This document shows positions 19,701-27,266 of a DNA stretch of 64,000 nucleotides, piece after piece. Below the pieces are notes generated by a model, which saw only the letters and a list, made by a program, of their open reading frames with translations, searched no databases and had not been told where the DNA came from. A program made the translations under genes and the position numbers. Source of the stretch: Blastomonas sp. AAP53. GTDB lineage: Bacteria > Pseudomonadota > Alphaproteobacteria > Sphingomonadales > Sphingomonadaceae. Position 1 is the first letter of the stretch. Every line of letters starts with the position of its first letter. The stretch covers positions 117,984 to 181,983 of the forward strand of contig NZ_ANFZ01000011.1 in assembly GCF_000331245.1 (NCBI RefSeq), written 5' to 3'.

Positions 19701-20855
19701 ATGACCGATACCGCACTCCTCGCCGCATCCCCTCTCGACTTCGCCAGCCGCCTGATCGCCTGCGAAAGCGTGACGCCTGCCACTGGCAGCGTGTTCGCCT
19801 GCCTGGAGGCGATGCTGGAACCGCTGGGCTTTGCGGTGACGCGCTTCGTCTGTGGCGAGGCGCCCGATGGGCCGGTGGAGAACCTGCACGCCATCCGGCG
19901 GCCTGCGGGCGATCCGGGGCGGCACTTCGCCTTTGCCGGGCATCTGGATGTCGTGCCGCCGGGCCTGGGCTGGGCGAGCGATCCGTTCGAACCGCAAGTG
20001 CGTGGGGACCTGCTGCACGGCCGCGGCGCGGTCGACATGAAGGGTTCGATCGCGAGCTTCGTTGCAGCCGTCGCCGACATTCCGCGCGAGGCCGGCACGA
20101 TCAGCCTGATCATCACCGGCGACGAGGAAGGCCCCGCGATCTACGGCACGCGCGCGCTGATCGACCTGATGCAGGCGCAGGGCCATGTGCCCGACCTGTG
20201 CCTGGTGGGCGAGCCGACATCGGTCGCGCGGCTGGGCGACATGGTCAAGATCGGGCGGCGTGGCAGCGTCAACATGTGGATTCGCGTGGCAGGCCAGCAG
20301 GGCCATGTCGCCTATCCGCATCTGGCCGACAACCCGATCCCGAAGCTGGTCGCGATCCTGTCCGAGATCGAACGAATCACATTGGACACGGGCACCGACT
20401 GGTTCCAGCCGAGCAACATCGAGATCACCGATCTGGCGGTGGGCAACCCTGCGCACAACGTCATCCCCGCTGCGGCCGAAGCGCGGATTTCGATCCGCTT
20501 CAACGACCTGCACAGCGGTGCATCGCTGACCGAGCTGATCAGCAGCGTTGCCGAAGCGATGGGGGGCACGGTGGAGGCGAAAATCTCGGGCGAGGCGTTC
20601 CTCACCCCGCCGGGCGAGCTATCTGCGATGATCGTGGACGCCATCCGCGCCGAAACCGGGCTGGAGGCAGAGCTTTCGACCACCGGCGGCACGTCCGACG
20701 CGCGCTTCCTCTCGCGGATATGCCCGGTGGTGGAATTCGGCCTGTGCAACGCGACGATGCATAAGCTCGATGAGGCTGTGGCGATTGCGGACCTTGATGC
20801 CCTCGCGCGAATTTATCGGCGCGTGGTGCTGGGGGCTTTGGTGGGGACGAGCTGA
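19701..20855 (+). CDS. dapE: Succinyl-diaminopimelate desuccinylase
   Basis: M20-family metallopeptidase of 384 residues that produces LL-diaminopimelate for lysine and peptidoglycan. The metal ligands lie in FAGHLDVVPPG, HGRGAVDMKGS and ITGDEEGPAIYGTRAL. The dimerisation/substrate segment PHLADNPIPKL and the final TGGTSDARFL and EFGLCNATMHKLDE agree with DapE rather than ArgE. The ATG at 19701 is the family start. A REP-like doublet follows the stop. Confidence 0.93.
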   Translation: MTDTALLAASPLDFASRLIACESVTPATGSVFACLEAMLEPLGFAVTRFVCGEAPDGPVENLHAIRRPAGDPGRHFAFAGHLDVVPPGLGWASDPFEPQVRGDLLHGRGAVDMKGSIASFVAAVADIPREAGTISLIITGDEEGPAIYGTRALIDLMQAQGHVPDLCLVGEPTSVARLGDMVKIGRRGSVNMWIRVAGQQGHVAYPHLADNPIPKLVAILSEIERITLDTGTDWFQPSNIEITDLAVGNPAHNVIPAAAEARISIRFNDLHSGASLTELISSVAEAMGGTVEAKISGEAFLTPPGELSAMIVDAIRAETGLEAELSTTGGTSDARFLSRICPVVEFGLCNATMHKLDEAVAIADLDALARIYRRVVLGALVGTS

Positions 20856-20870
20856 CTTAGGGCGCGCGCG

Positions 20871-20974
20871 ACGTCCCTCGACTTCGCTCGGGAACTCGGG
20901 GAGGTAGGCGCAAGTCTGCCCAATGGTCGGAGAGCTTTACACTTCCGTCTGTCCCGAGCGAAGTCGAGGGACGT
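20871..20974. repeat. REP-like doublet: 23-bp perfect inverted repeat, second copy
   Basis: Arms at 20871-20893 and 20952-20974 are exact reverse complements over 23 bases, with a 58-bp spacer. They share the TCCCTCGACTTCGCTCGGGA core with the arms at 9125-9268. It lies between the convergent stops of dapE and the unknown gene at 21006. Confidence 0.85.
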
Positions 20975-21005
20975 GTGCGCCAACCTTGGTGTCTAGCGCA
21001 AACCC

Positions 21006-21566
21006 TCAATGCGCGGCGTCGCCGCTCACCCATTCGACCCATTCGGGGAAGAACACCGGTGCGCGCAGCGACCAGCCCGGAGCGGTGGCGGCAGCCTCGC
21101 TGATCGACTGGAGCAGGATCTTGCGGCGATCGGGCTGGATTTGCGGCAGTGCAGCAGCGGCGCAATAGGCCGACGGCAGCCAGGGGCGCACGTCCGCGCC
21201 CAACAGGCGTTCGTATAGAAAACGGAAGGTCGAGAAGCTCTCGATCCGTCCTTGCGCCAGATCGAAGGCGGCGAGCCTTACGAGCAGCGCCATGAAATGT
21301 TCGAAGCCGTCCTCGTGCGGCGCATCGGGCACATTGCCGCGCAGCAGCTTCAGGTCCTGATAGACCAGATAGTGCATACGGATCGAGGCGGTTTCCTCGG
21401 CATTGCGCGCCCAGCGCTTGAAAGCATCCTCGCGCGCGAGGCCAATGTCGAGCGCGCGCTTGATGTAACGCTGCGCTGCGGGCGAGAAGCTCGCAAATTC
21501 ACGAAGTTCTGCGAGCGTCAATGCCGCTGCGGAATTGCCGGACGCTGCGCTGGGATGGCTGGCCAT
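21006..21566 (-). CDS. Cytoplasmic protein of unknown function
   Basis: A 186-residue, mainly helical protein with no signal peptide, beginning MASHPSAASGNSAAALTL. It is not recognised. Notable blocks are SIRMHYLVYQDLKLLRGN, FEHFMALLVRLAAFDLAQG and WVEWVSGDAAH at the end. It is rich in aromatic and Leu residues and could be a helical bundle. It lies alone between the REP-like doublet and the lipoprotein/DUF442 operon. The open frame and codon use resemble neighbouring genes. Confidence 0.65.
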   Translation of the reverse strand: MASHPSAASGNSAAALTLAELREFASFSPAAQRYIKRALDIGLAREDAFKRWARNAEETASIRMHYLVYQDLKLLRGNVPDAPHEDGFEHFMALLVRLAAFDLAQGRIESFSTFRFLYERLLGADVRPWLPSAYCAAAALPQIQPDRRKILLQSISEAAATAPGWSLRAPVFFPEWVEWVSGDAAH

Positions 21567-21700
21567 GCCCCATTCTCCTTGCCTTCCCGCGACGGAGGAC
21601 CCGCAGCGGAATGGGGAAGGATGGTCACAATAGGGTTATCATCCGGTTAACCATAAGCCGCGTGTCGAACCCGCTGACACGCCGGAGAGCGGATTGTGCG

Positions 21701-22312
21701 TTATTCCACCTGTCCGGAAAGCGCATCGAGCATCGGGCGGATGGGGCTGAGGTCATAGCCGGCATTGGCCGCCACCTTCGTCAGCTCGGCAGGGTTAGCG
21801 CCCTGCTTGGCCTGGGCCAGCGACCACAACAGCGTCGAGCGCGTGCCCGAGCGGCAATAGGCCAGCACCTTTCCGCCATCGGCCTCAGCCTTGTCCAGCG
21901 CCGCGATCATCGCGGTCACCTGCGGGGCGGAAAATCCTGCGTGCGTGACGGGAATGGACACATAATCGATGCCCGCCGCCTTGGCGGCCGCCTCGATCTC
22001 GTCACCCTGCGGTGCGCTGGGATCTTCGCCATCGGGGCGGTTGTTGATAATCAGCGTCACGCCCTGCGCCTTGGCAACGGCAATCTGGTCGACCGAAATC
22101 TGCGGAGAAACCTGAATATCGTCGGTGAGCGGTGTGAACATGGGCTTCTCTTTCGTGGTCATTGAGGCAGGGGTCAGGGGAGCAGATGCGGACGATGCCA
22201 GGATGGGCGGCATCTGCACGGGGGATCGTTCGGACTGGCTGCGGTCCTTGCAGCCGCCCAGCGCCAGCGCGACACCGGCCAGCGTCCATGCCATCCATCG
22301 CGGTTCAATCAC
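21701..22312 (-). CDS. Lipoprotein-like protein with a DUF442/TIGR01244 phosphatase-fold domain
   Basis: The C-terminal about 140 residues (from MFTPLTDDIQVSPQISVDQ, in part, to the end) form the TIGR01244/DUF442 domain. It is a cysteine-phosphatase fold with the C-x5-R loop AYCRSGTRST, often called a sulfur transferase. The frame continues upstream to a GTG at 22312 that overlaps the previous stop, adding a hydrophobic segment with a lipobox-like LALGGC. If real, the domain is anchored outside the cytoplasm as a lipoprotein. An internal ATG at 22141, preceded by AGAGAAG, would give the plain cytoplasmic form. Both starts are credible. Confidence 0.75.
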   Translation of the reverse strand: MIEPRWMAWTLAGVALALGGCKDRSQSERSPVQMPPILASSASAPLTPASMTTKEKPMFTPLTDDIQVSPQISVDQIAVAKAQGVTLIINNRPDGEDPSAPQGDEIEAAAKAAGIDYVSIPVTHAGFSAPQVTAMIAALDKAEADGGKVLAYCRSGTRSTLLWSLAQAKQGANPAELTKVAANAGYDLSPIRPMLDALSGQVE

Positions 22313-22661
22313 GCAAAGGCTCCCAGTGTCGTTCGACCAGCGCGCGCGAGAGCGCATCGGTCGCAGGATCGGCCAGGATCGCGCGATAGCGTTGCTCCAG
22401 ACCGGCGCATGTCTCGTCCATCATGGCATTGAGGAACGCCGCGCGCTGTGCGTCATACGCCTCTTCGCCGGCAAAATGAAGACAGGCCTGCGCGGCATGC
22501 ACGAACAGCCGCACCCGGTAGGACGCGCCGGGGTGCTGGGCATCGCCGTACATGTCGGTCCACGCGCCGGTGGGTGCAGGGCCCCGCGGCTCGCTGCCAT
22601 CGCCCTGCGACGACGCGAACAGCAGCGCCGCAGCGGCAATCGATGCGGCCAGGCCCGTCAT
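22305..22661 (-). CDS. Small exported protein of unknown function in the ABC exporter operon
   Basis: A 118-residue protein with an N-terminal hydrophobic segment MTGLAASIAAAALLFASSQ (signal peptide or anchor). The mature part contains TDMYGDAQHPGASYRVRLFV and two Cys (AACLHFAG, DETCAGLEQRY). It is not recognised. Its ATG overlaps the ABC exporter stop (ATGA at 22658-22661) and its stop overlaps the next gene's GTG, so the three genes form a tightly coupled operon. Confidence 0.65.
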   Translation of the reverse strand: MTGLAASIAAAALLFASSQGDGSEPRGPAPTGAWTDMYGDAQHPGASYRVRLFVHAAQACLHFAGEEAYDAQRAAFLNAMMDETCAGLEQRYRAILADPATDALSRALVERHWEPLRD

Positions 22662-24490
22662 GACACGACCGCCTCTTCCTTTTCCTTTTCGCGCTCCTGT
22701 GCCTGGCGTTCCCACATGGCGGCATACAGCCCGCCGCGCCGCAGCAGTTCGCGGTGCGAGCCCTGTTCGGCAACGCGGCCCTGCTCCAGCACGAGGATGC
22801 TGTCGGCATGCGTCACGGTGGACAGGCGGTGCGCAATGACCAGCGTGGTGCGGCCTTCCGCCAGCGTCCCCAGGGTGCCCAGGATTTCGGCCTCCGTGGC
22901 GCTATCCAGCGCCGAGGTGGCTTCGTCAAAGATCGTCAGCGGCGGGTTCTTGAGCAACGTGCGCGCAATCGCGACGCGCTGCTTTTCGCCGCCCGAAAGC
23001 TTGAGCCCGCGTTCGCCGACCTCGGTATCATAGCCGCGCGGCAGCGATTCGATGAAGGTGCCGATCGCCGCGCCGTGCGCCGCACGCACGATCTCTTCCT
23101 GGCTCGCACCTTCGCGGCCATAGCCGATATTATAGCCGATGGTGTCGTTGAACAGCACCGTGTCCTGCGGAACGATGCCCAGCGATTTGCGCAGCGAGGC
23201 CTGGCTGACCTTGGCGATATCCTGCCCGCCGATCAGGATGCGCCCGCCCTGCGGATCGTAGAAGCGGAACAGCAACCGCGCGATCGTCGATTTGCCCGCG
23301 CCCGAGGGCCCAACCAGCGCCAGCGTCTGGCCCGGTTCGACCTTGAAGCTCAGTCCGTGCAGGATCTGCCGGTCGGGATCATAGCCGAAGTCGACATTCT
23401 GGAATTCGACCGAGGGGAGCGCAATGTTGAGCGCGGGGGCACCGGGTATGTCGACGATCTCGGCGGGCGTGTCGATCAGGTCGAACATCGCGGCCATGTC
23501 GACTAGGCCCTGGCGGATGGTGCGGTACACCATGCCCAGCAGATCGAGCGGGCGAAACAGCTGCATCAGCAAAGTGTTGACCAGCACCAGGTCGCCCACG
23601 GTGAACTGGCCGCGGCTCCAGCCCCAGATGGTATAGGCCATTGCGCCGGCCATCATCAGGTTGGTGATCAGCGACTGGCCGACGTTGAGCAGCGCCAGCG
23701 AGTTTTCGGATTTCACCGCCGCATTGGCATAGGTGCGCGCGGCATCGCCATAGCGCTTGGCTTCGCGCTCCTCGGCGGTGAAATATTTCACCGTCTCGTA
23801 GTTCAGCAGCGAATCGACCGCGCGCGCCAGCTGCTTGCCGTCGAGCGTGTTCATCGTCTCGCGCAGATGGTTGCGCCAGTCGGTCACGATCCGCGTGAAC
23901 GCGATATAGGCTGCGACCATCGCGATCGTCGCCAGCACCAGCCCGACGCCGAAGTTGATCCAGAAGATCACCAGCACCGCGATCAGCTCGAGCACGGTCG
24001 GGGCGATGTTGAACAGCAGGAAATACAGCATCACATCGATGCTCTTGGTGCCGCGCTCGATCACCTTGGTGACCTCGCCGGTGCGCCGCGCCAGATGGAA
24101 GCGCAGCGACAGCTTGTGCAGCTGCACGAACACGTTCTCGGCCAGCGTGCGTGTCGCTTCCTGGCCGACCCGTTCGAACACCACGTTGCGCAGATTATCA
24201 AACAGCACCGATCCCAGCCGGGCCGCGCCATAGGCCAGCACCGCGATCATTGCCGCCATCGCCATCGTGGTGCCGTCGATCGTCATCCGGTCGACGGCGG
24301 CCTTGTAGGCAAAGGGCATGGACAGCACGGCTGCCTTGCCGAGCAGCACCATCACCATCGCCCCGCAGATGCGCAGCTTCAGGTCGGGTCGATCCGCCGG
24401 CCATAGATAGGGCAGAAACCGCGCCAGGGTCTGCCGCATCGCGGGCTGGGTGGCGCTCGCCGCTGGGGGCGGGTGATGGGGGGAATGCAT
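22658..24490 (-). CDS. Atm1/HMT1-type ABC exporter (fused permease and ATPase)
   Basis: A half-transporter of 610 residues: a six-helix type IV permease (about residues 25-320) followed by an ATPase domain. The ATPase has Walker A GPSGAGKST, signature LSGGEKQR, Walker B LTIFDEATSALD and a H-loop (IAHRLSTV). Sequence blocks such as FLPYLWP near the start, RRTGEVTKVIERGTKSID and YNIGYGREGAS are typical of the Atm1/HMT1 branch, which exports glutathione-linked or sulfur species and confers heavy-metal tolerance. Start chosen: ATG at 24490. Two small genes follow in overlap. Confidence 0.92.
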   Translation of the reverse strand: MHSPHHPPPAASATQPAMRQTLARFLPYLWPADRPDLKLRICGAMVMVLLGKAAVLSMPFAYKAAVDRMTIDGTTMAMAAMIAVLAYGAARLGSVLFDNLRNVVFERVGQEATRTLAENVFVQLHKLSLRFHLARRTGEVTKVIERGTKSIDVMLYFLLFNIAPTVLELIAVLVIFWINFGVGLVLATIAMVAAYIAFTRIVTDWRNHLRETMNTLDGKQLARAVDSLLNYETVKYFTAEEREAKRYGDAARTYANAAVKSENSLALLNVGQSLITNLMMAGAMAYTIWGWSRGQFTVGDLVLVNTLLMQLFRPLDLLGMVYRTIRQGLVDMAAMFDLIDTPAEIVDIPGAPALNIALPSVEFQNVDFGYDPDRQILHGLSFKVEPGQTLALVGPSGAGKSTIARLLFRFYDPQGGRILIGGQDIAKVSQASLRKSLGIVPQDTVLFNDTIGYNIGYGREGASQEEIVRAAHGAAIGTFIESLPRGYDTEVGERGLKLSGGEKQRVAIARTLLKNPPLTIFDEATSALDSATEAEILGTLGTLAEGRTTLVIAHRLSTVTHADSILVLEQGRVAEQGSHRELLRRGGLYAAMWERQAQEREKEKEEAVVS

Positions 24491-24629
24491 GATCCACCCT
24501 CGATAGGGTGGAAGGCGCAAGGTTCCAAGCCCCCTTGGCAAAAACCCGGAAGCTTCATTCTGCCGAAATGTTACGGGTAAAATGCAGGGTTTGTCGCAAG
24601 AATTTGTATTTTCATGTCACGTTTGATTG

Positions 24630-24642
24630 CAATGTTACATTG
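24630..24642. promoter_or_regulatory. Small palindrome in the AT-rich leader of the TPR regulator gene
   Basis: CAATG-TTA-CATTG is a perfect 5-bp inverted repeat inside the only strongly AT-rich stretch between the divergent ABC exporter and the membrane-anchored TPR gene. It is about 100 bp upstream of the latter's start. It could be an operator, but a repeat this short could also occur by chance. Confidence 0.3.
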
Positions 24643-24736
24643 GTGTCTATATCTTTATACATATCACAGACGGATAGGATAACGGTTCCGGGCGCTTCAT
24701 CCGTTGCTGTCTACGAGCAGCCAACCCTGAAGGGAT

Positions 24737-26548
24737 TTGAACCAGGTGAGCGCGCCACCCGATAGAAGCGCATTGCATGACGAACTCGCCCTGGTGATGG
24801 TATCGCCGGAATTCGTTCGTTCACCCGTGCTGCGGCGGTTGCTCGAATATCTGGTCGAGCAGACGCTGGCGGGGAACGGCGATCGGCTGAAGGCCTATCA
24901 GATCGCGGTCGAGGGTCTGGGTCGTGATGACAGCTTCGATCCCCAAAGCGACAGCTATCCCCGCGTTCAGGTCGGGCGCCTGCGCAAGATGCTCGACCTG
25001 CATTATGCCGGACTGTCACCGGAACAGGCATCGGGTCGCCAGCGGATCGTCATTCCCGTCGGCCATTACAACGTCACGCTTGAAGCCCTTGCCAGCGAGC
25101 CGGTTGCGGCCGTTGACGTGGCTGCGCATTCGGATGCATCGCAGCAGCCGCCGCGCGCTGACACCGACACTGGCAACGATCCTGCACAACGGGCTCAACT
25201 TCCCGCACCCGGCCTGTCTGCGTCCGGCCCAGCAGCCGGCGCGGTGCCGCCCATGGCGGGCAGTCGTGGGTGGATCATCGGGGCAGCGGGCGTGCTGGTG
25301 CTGCTTGGCCTTGCCTATGTACTCTGGCAATTCTTGGCATCGAATTCCAGCGAAGAGGCCGCGCGGCGCGACATGCGGACGCAACTGGCGCATGTGAGCA
25401 TCATCACCGATCCTGCGGGGGGCAGTGACGATCTAAACACGGCCGCGCAGATGGCCGAAATGCATCTGCAGCGGTTCGAGATGCTGGCTGTCAGCACCGG
25501 CGGGCACAATGACATCGAAAATGGCAATGGTCCGCGCGAATATCAGTTGCTGGTGCGCGGTGGTCGCCGCGACGGCGAGCGGCCAGGCGGGCCCATCTAC
25601 ATGACGCTTCGCCATATCGGTAGTGGCACCACATTATGGTCCTACGAGATCGCCCAGAGCGGCAGCAACATCGCGGCGCCCGATATCGAGCAGGCGATCG
25701 GCAACGGCATCTCCATCATCGCCCGCTCCGGCGGGGTCATCGTGCAGCATCAGCGCAAGCTGATCGGGCAGGACATGTCGGCCGGCTATCCCTGCCTGAT
25801 CCATTACGACGGCTTTCGGCAGCGTCGCGAAGCCGAAAGACGCCCGGCGCTGCGGCAGTGCCTCGCCCGCTCGCTGAAGATGTATCCCAACGAGCCGCTG
25901 CTGCTGCAGGCGCTGTCGTATATGGAACTGTCCAATCCCGAACGCGGACGACGGGCGCCGCTGGTGGCGACGCAACGTGGACGCGAACTGGCGGAGGCGG
26001 CGCTGGAGTTCGACAGCAAGTCCTCGCTGGCCCAGATCGCTGTCGCGCGCTCGGCGCTGGTGCGCGGCAATTGCCCCCGGTCGCTCGCCTTTTCGCGCCG
26101 CGCGGTGGAGAGCAATCCGCTGGAACCCGACACACTGGGGCTGGCGGGCACGTTCCTGTTGTCGTGTGGCGATTATGCCGGTGCAGAACCGGTGCTGGAA
26201 CGGGCGCGGGAGCTCAACGAACAACCCGGTGGCTATCAGACCGCATCGCTCGTGATTGCCCGGGTGATCAACGGGAAGCCCAAGGAAGCGCTGGACCTCG
26301 CGCAGCGGGCGGATTCGCCCGAACTTGACCTGCAGCCCAATTTCCTGCTCGCCAAGGCCCTGGCGTTTGGTGCCAACGGCCGCCTGGGCGAGGCGCGCCA
26401 GACCTGGCGGGCGCTGGAGCAGGCGGTCGGTGCACAGCCCGGTACTGCTCCGGTAGACGTGCTGGAAAGCTTCACCATTTCGCCGTTTTTCACACGCCGC
26501 ATGTTGGCTGAAGTCGAAGCGACGGGAATCGTGCCCCTCCCCAACTGA
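24737..26548 (+). CDS. Membrane-anchored protein: DNA-binding-like N-domain, one TM helix, TPR-like C-domain
   Basis: A 603-residue protein with a CadC/ToxR-like architecture. Residues 13-115 match a helical domain found at the N-terminus of several alphaproteobacterial TPR and cyclase-like proteins: SPVLRRLLEYLVEQTLAG, LKAYQIAVEGLGRDDSFDPQ, VQVGRLRKMLDLHY, then a V-G-H-Y strand resembling a winged-helix wing. Residues 120-178 are a Pro/Ala linker. Residues 179-200 are one TM helix. The remainder would be periplasmic, with TPR-like helical repeats from about residue 380. The start is TTG at 24737 behind GAAGGGA, or GTG at 24746. It lies directly upstream of the microprotein operon, so regulation of that operon is the obvious hypothesis. 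Confidence 0.7.
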   Translation: MNQVSAPPDRSALHDELALVMVSPEFVRSPVLRRLLEYLVEQTLAGNGDRLKAYQIAVEGLGRDDSFDPQSDSYPRVQVGRLRKMLDLHYAGLSPEQASGRQRIVIPVGHYNVTLEALASEPVAAVDVAAHSDASQQPPRADTDTGNDPAQRAQLPAPGLSASGPAAGAVPPMAGSRGWIIGAAGVLVLLGLAYVLWQFLASNSSEEAARRDMRTQLAHVSIITDPAGGSDDLNTAAQMAEMHLQRFEMLAVSTGGHNDIENGNGPREYQLLVRGGRRDGERPGGPIYMTLRHIGSGTTLWSYEIAQSGSNIAAPDIEQAIGNGISIIARSGGVIVQHQRKLIGQDMSAGYPCLIHYDGFRQRREAERRPALRQCLARSLKMYPNEPLLLQALSYMELSNPERGRRAPLVATQRGRELAEAALEFDSKSSLAQIAVARSALVRGNCPRSLAFSRRAVESNPLEPDTLGLAGTFLLSCGDYAGAEPVLERARELNEQPGGYQTASLVIARVINGKPKEALDLAQRADSPELDLQPNFLLAKALAFGANGRLGEARQTWRALEQAVGAQPGTAPVDVLESFTISPFFTRRMLAEVEATGIVPLPN

Positions 26549-26574
26549 CCTGAAGGTCTCACCTGCGAAGTACG

Positions 26575-26613
26575 GATGCTGATTAATGGGATATTTTCCC
26601 AATAGTCAGCATC
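26575..26613. promoter_or_regulatory. 39-bp nested palindrome, candidate upstream activating site or terminator
   Basis: Outer arms GATGCTGA (26575-26582) and TCAGCATC (26606-26613) are exact complements, as are the inner arms TGGGA and TCCCA around TATTT. The centre lies near -107 relative to the start site predicted from the -24/-12 promoter, the usual distance for sigma-54 enhancer sites. It is also 27 bp after the stop of the TPR gene, so it may serve as a terminator, although no T-run follows. Confidence 0.55.
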
Positions 26614-26675
26614 TGTTCATATGGGTGTTTGCGCCCCAACAATGCAAGCTACTGAAAATAAGCGTTTTTTCAAAT

Positions 26676-26691
26676 TGGCACGCCCTGTGCA
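26676..26691 (+). promoter_or_regulatory. Sigma-54 (RpoN) -24/-12 promoter of the microprotein operon
   Basis: TGGCACGCCCTGTGCA matches the consensus TGGCACG-N4-TTGCA at all but one of the informative positions. The invariant GG and GC are exactly ten bases apart. Transcription would start near 26701, about 54 bases before the first microprotein ATG. No comparable sigma-70 boxes are seen here. Confidence 0.8.
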
Positions 26692-26754
26692 GTGCTTCTG
26701 GCATCTCCGGACACACGGTTCGGAACTAACAGAAACACTTGAAAGGACCCTGCC

Positions 26755-26862
26755 ATGACCATGTTCTCGAACGTTCAGAGCCAGCTCTTCGCCGCCGCTC
26801 TCGCCATCCTGACCTCCAGCGTCTTCATCGCTGCCAGCGTCGCTCCCGGCACGATCGTCTGA
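26755..26862 (+). CDS. Hydrophobic microprotein 1 of the tandem family
   Basis: 35 codons from the ATG at 26755, or 33 from the ATG at 26761. GAAAGGA lies 7 bases before the first ATG. After a short polar start (FSNVQSQ) the peptide is one continuous hydrophobic segment rich in Ala, Ile, Leu and Val, ending SVAPGTIV. From the second ATG it aligns without gaps to microprotein 4 (same length, identical last nine residues). The shared design, a strong ribosome-binding site for each copy and the promoter position argue that it is real. It probably inserts in the membrane. Function unknown. Confidence 0.8.
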   Translation: MTMFSNVQSQLFAAALAILTSSVFIAASVAPGTIV

Positions 26863-26905
26863 TCACGCCCAGCCCAACCAACCCCAATTCGAAAGGACCA
26901 CCATC

Positions 26906-26989
26906 ATGAACATTCTCGCCACCGCCCTCGCCACCGTCTGCTCGGTCATCGTGATCGCCACCAGCGTCGTTCCCGGCATCATCGTCTGA
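26906..26989 (+). CDS. Hydrophobic microprotein 2 of the tandem family
   Basis: A 27-residue peptide beginning MNILATALATVC. GAAAGGA lies 8 bases before the ATG. It is entirely hydrophobic with a single Cys and ends SVVPGIIV, the family C-terminus. It is closest to microprotein 3 in length and N-terminus. It starts 43 bp after the stop of copy 1. Each stop is in the same context, GTCTGATC. It could be a membrane-inserted peptide or a secreted signal. Function unknown. Confidence 0.78.
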   Translation: MNILATALATVCSVIVIATSVVPGIIV

Positions 26990-27038
26990 TCCACCGCTCA
27001 TCCATTTCCAGCCACTGATTCAACAAAGGACCCAAGAC

Positions 27039-27122
27039 ATGAACTTCGTAGCTTCCGCACTCGCCGCCATCTCGTCGATCGTTCTGGTCGCCGCCAGTGT
27101 CCTGCCCGGCGTGATCGTCTGA
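27039..27122 (+). CDS. Hydrophobic microprotein 3 of the tandem family
   Basis: A 27-residue peptide beginning MNFVASALAAIS. AAAGGA ends 8 bases before the ATG. It is hydrophobic throughout, with several Ser, and ends SVLPGVIV. It has the same length as copy 2, and conservative substitutions account for most differences between them. This suggests duplication followed by selection on hydrophobicity and on the SV-x-PG-x-IV tail. Confidence 0.78.
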   Translation: MNFVASALAAISSIVLVAASVLPGVIV

Positions 27123-27164
27123 TCGCTGCACTCTCCAACCCCGAGCATCCAGAAAGACAAGACC

Positions 27165-27266
27165 ATGTTCGTCCAGCTCTACAGCCAGATCGGTGCCGCC
27201 GCTCTTGCCATCATGACCTCGGCGTTGTTCATCGCCGCCAGCGTTGCCCCAGGCACGATTGTCTGA
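27165..27266 (+). CDS. Hydrophobic microprotein 4 of the tandem family
   Basis: A 33-residue peptide beginning MFVQLYSQIGAAALAIM and ending SVAPGTIV. It aligns residue for residue with copy 1 from that copy's second ATG. The purine-rich AGAAAGACAAGA before the ATG is a weaker ribosome site than in the other copies. Its TGA ends at 27266, and the stop of the convergent flavoprotein gene occupies 27267-27269, so there is no intergenic base. Confidence 0.78.
   Translation: MFVQLYSQIGAAALAIMTSALFIAASVAPGTIV

Noticed and set aside
26755..27266. Reading the four microprotein repeats as a CRISPR-like or purely non-coding repeat array
   Set aside because: The repeats vary mostly by codon-compatible changes, keep frame, start and stop, and each has a ribosome site; the spacing and sequence are not those of CRISPR repeats.
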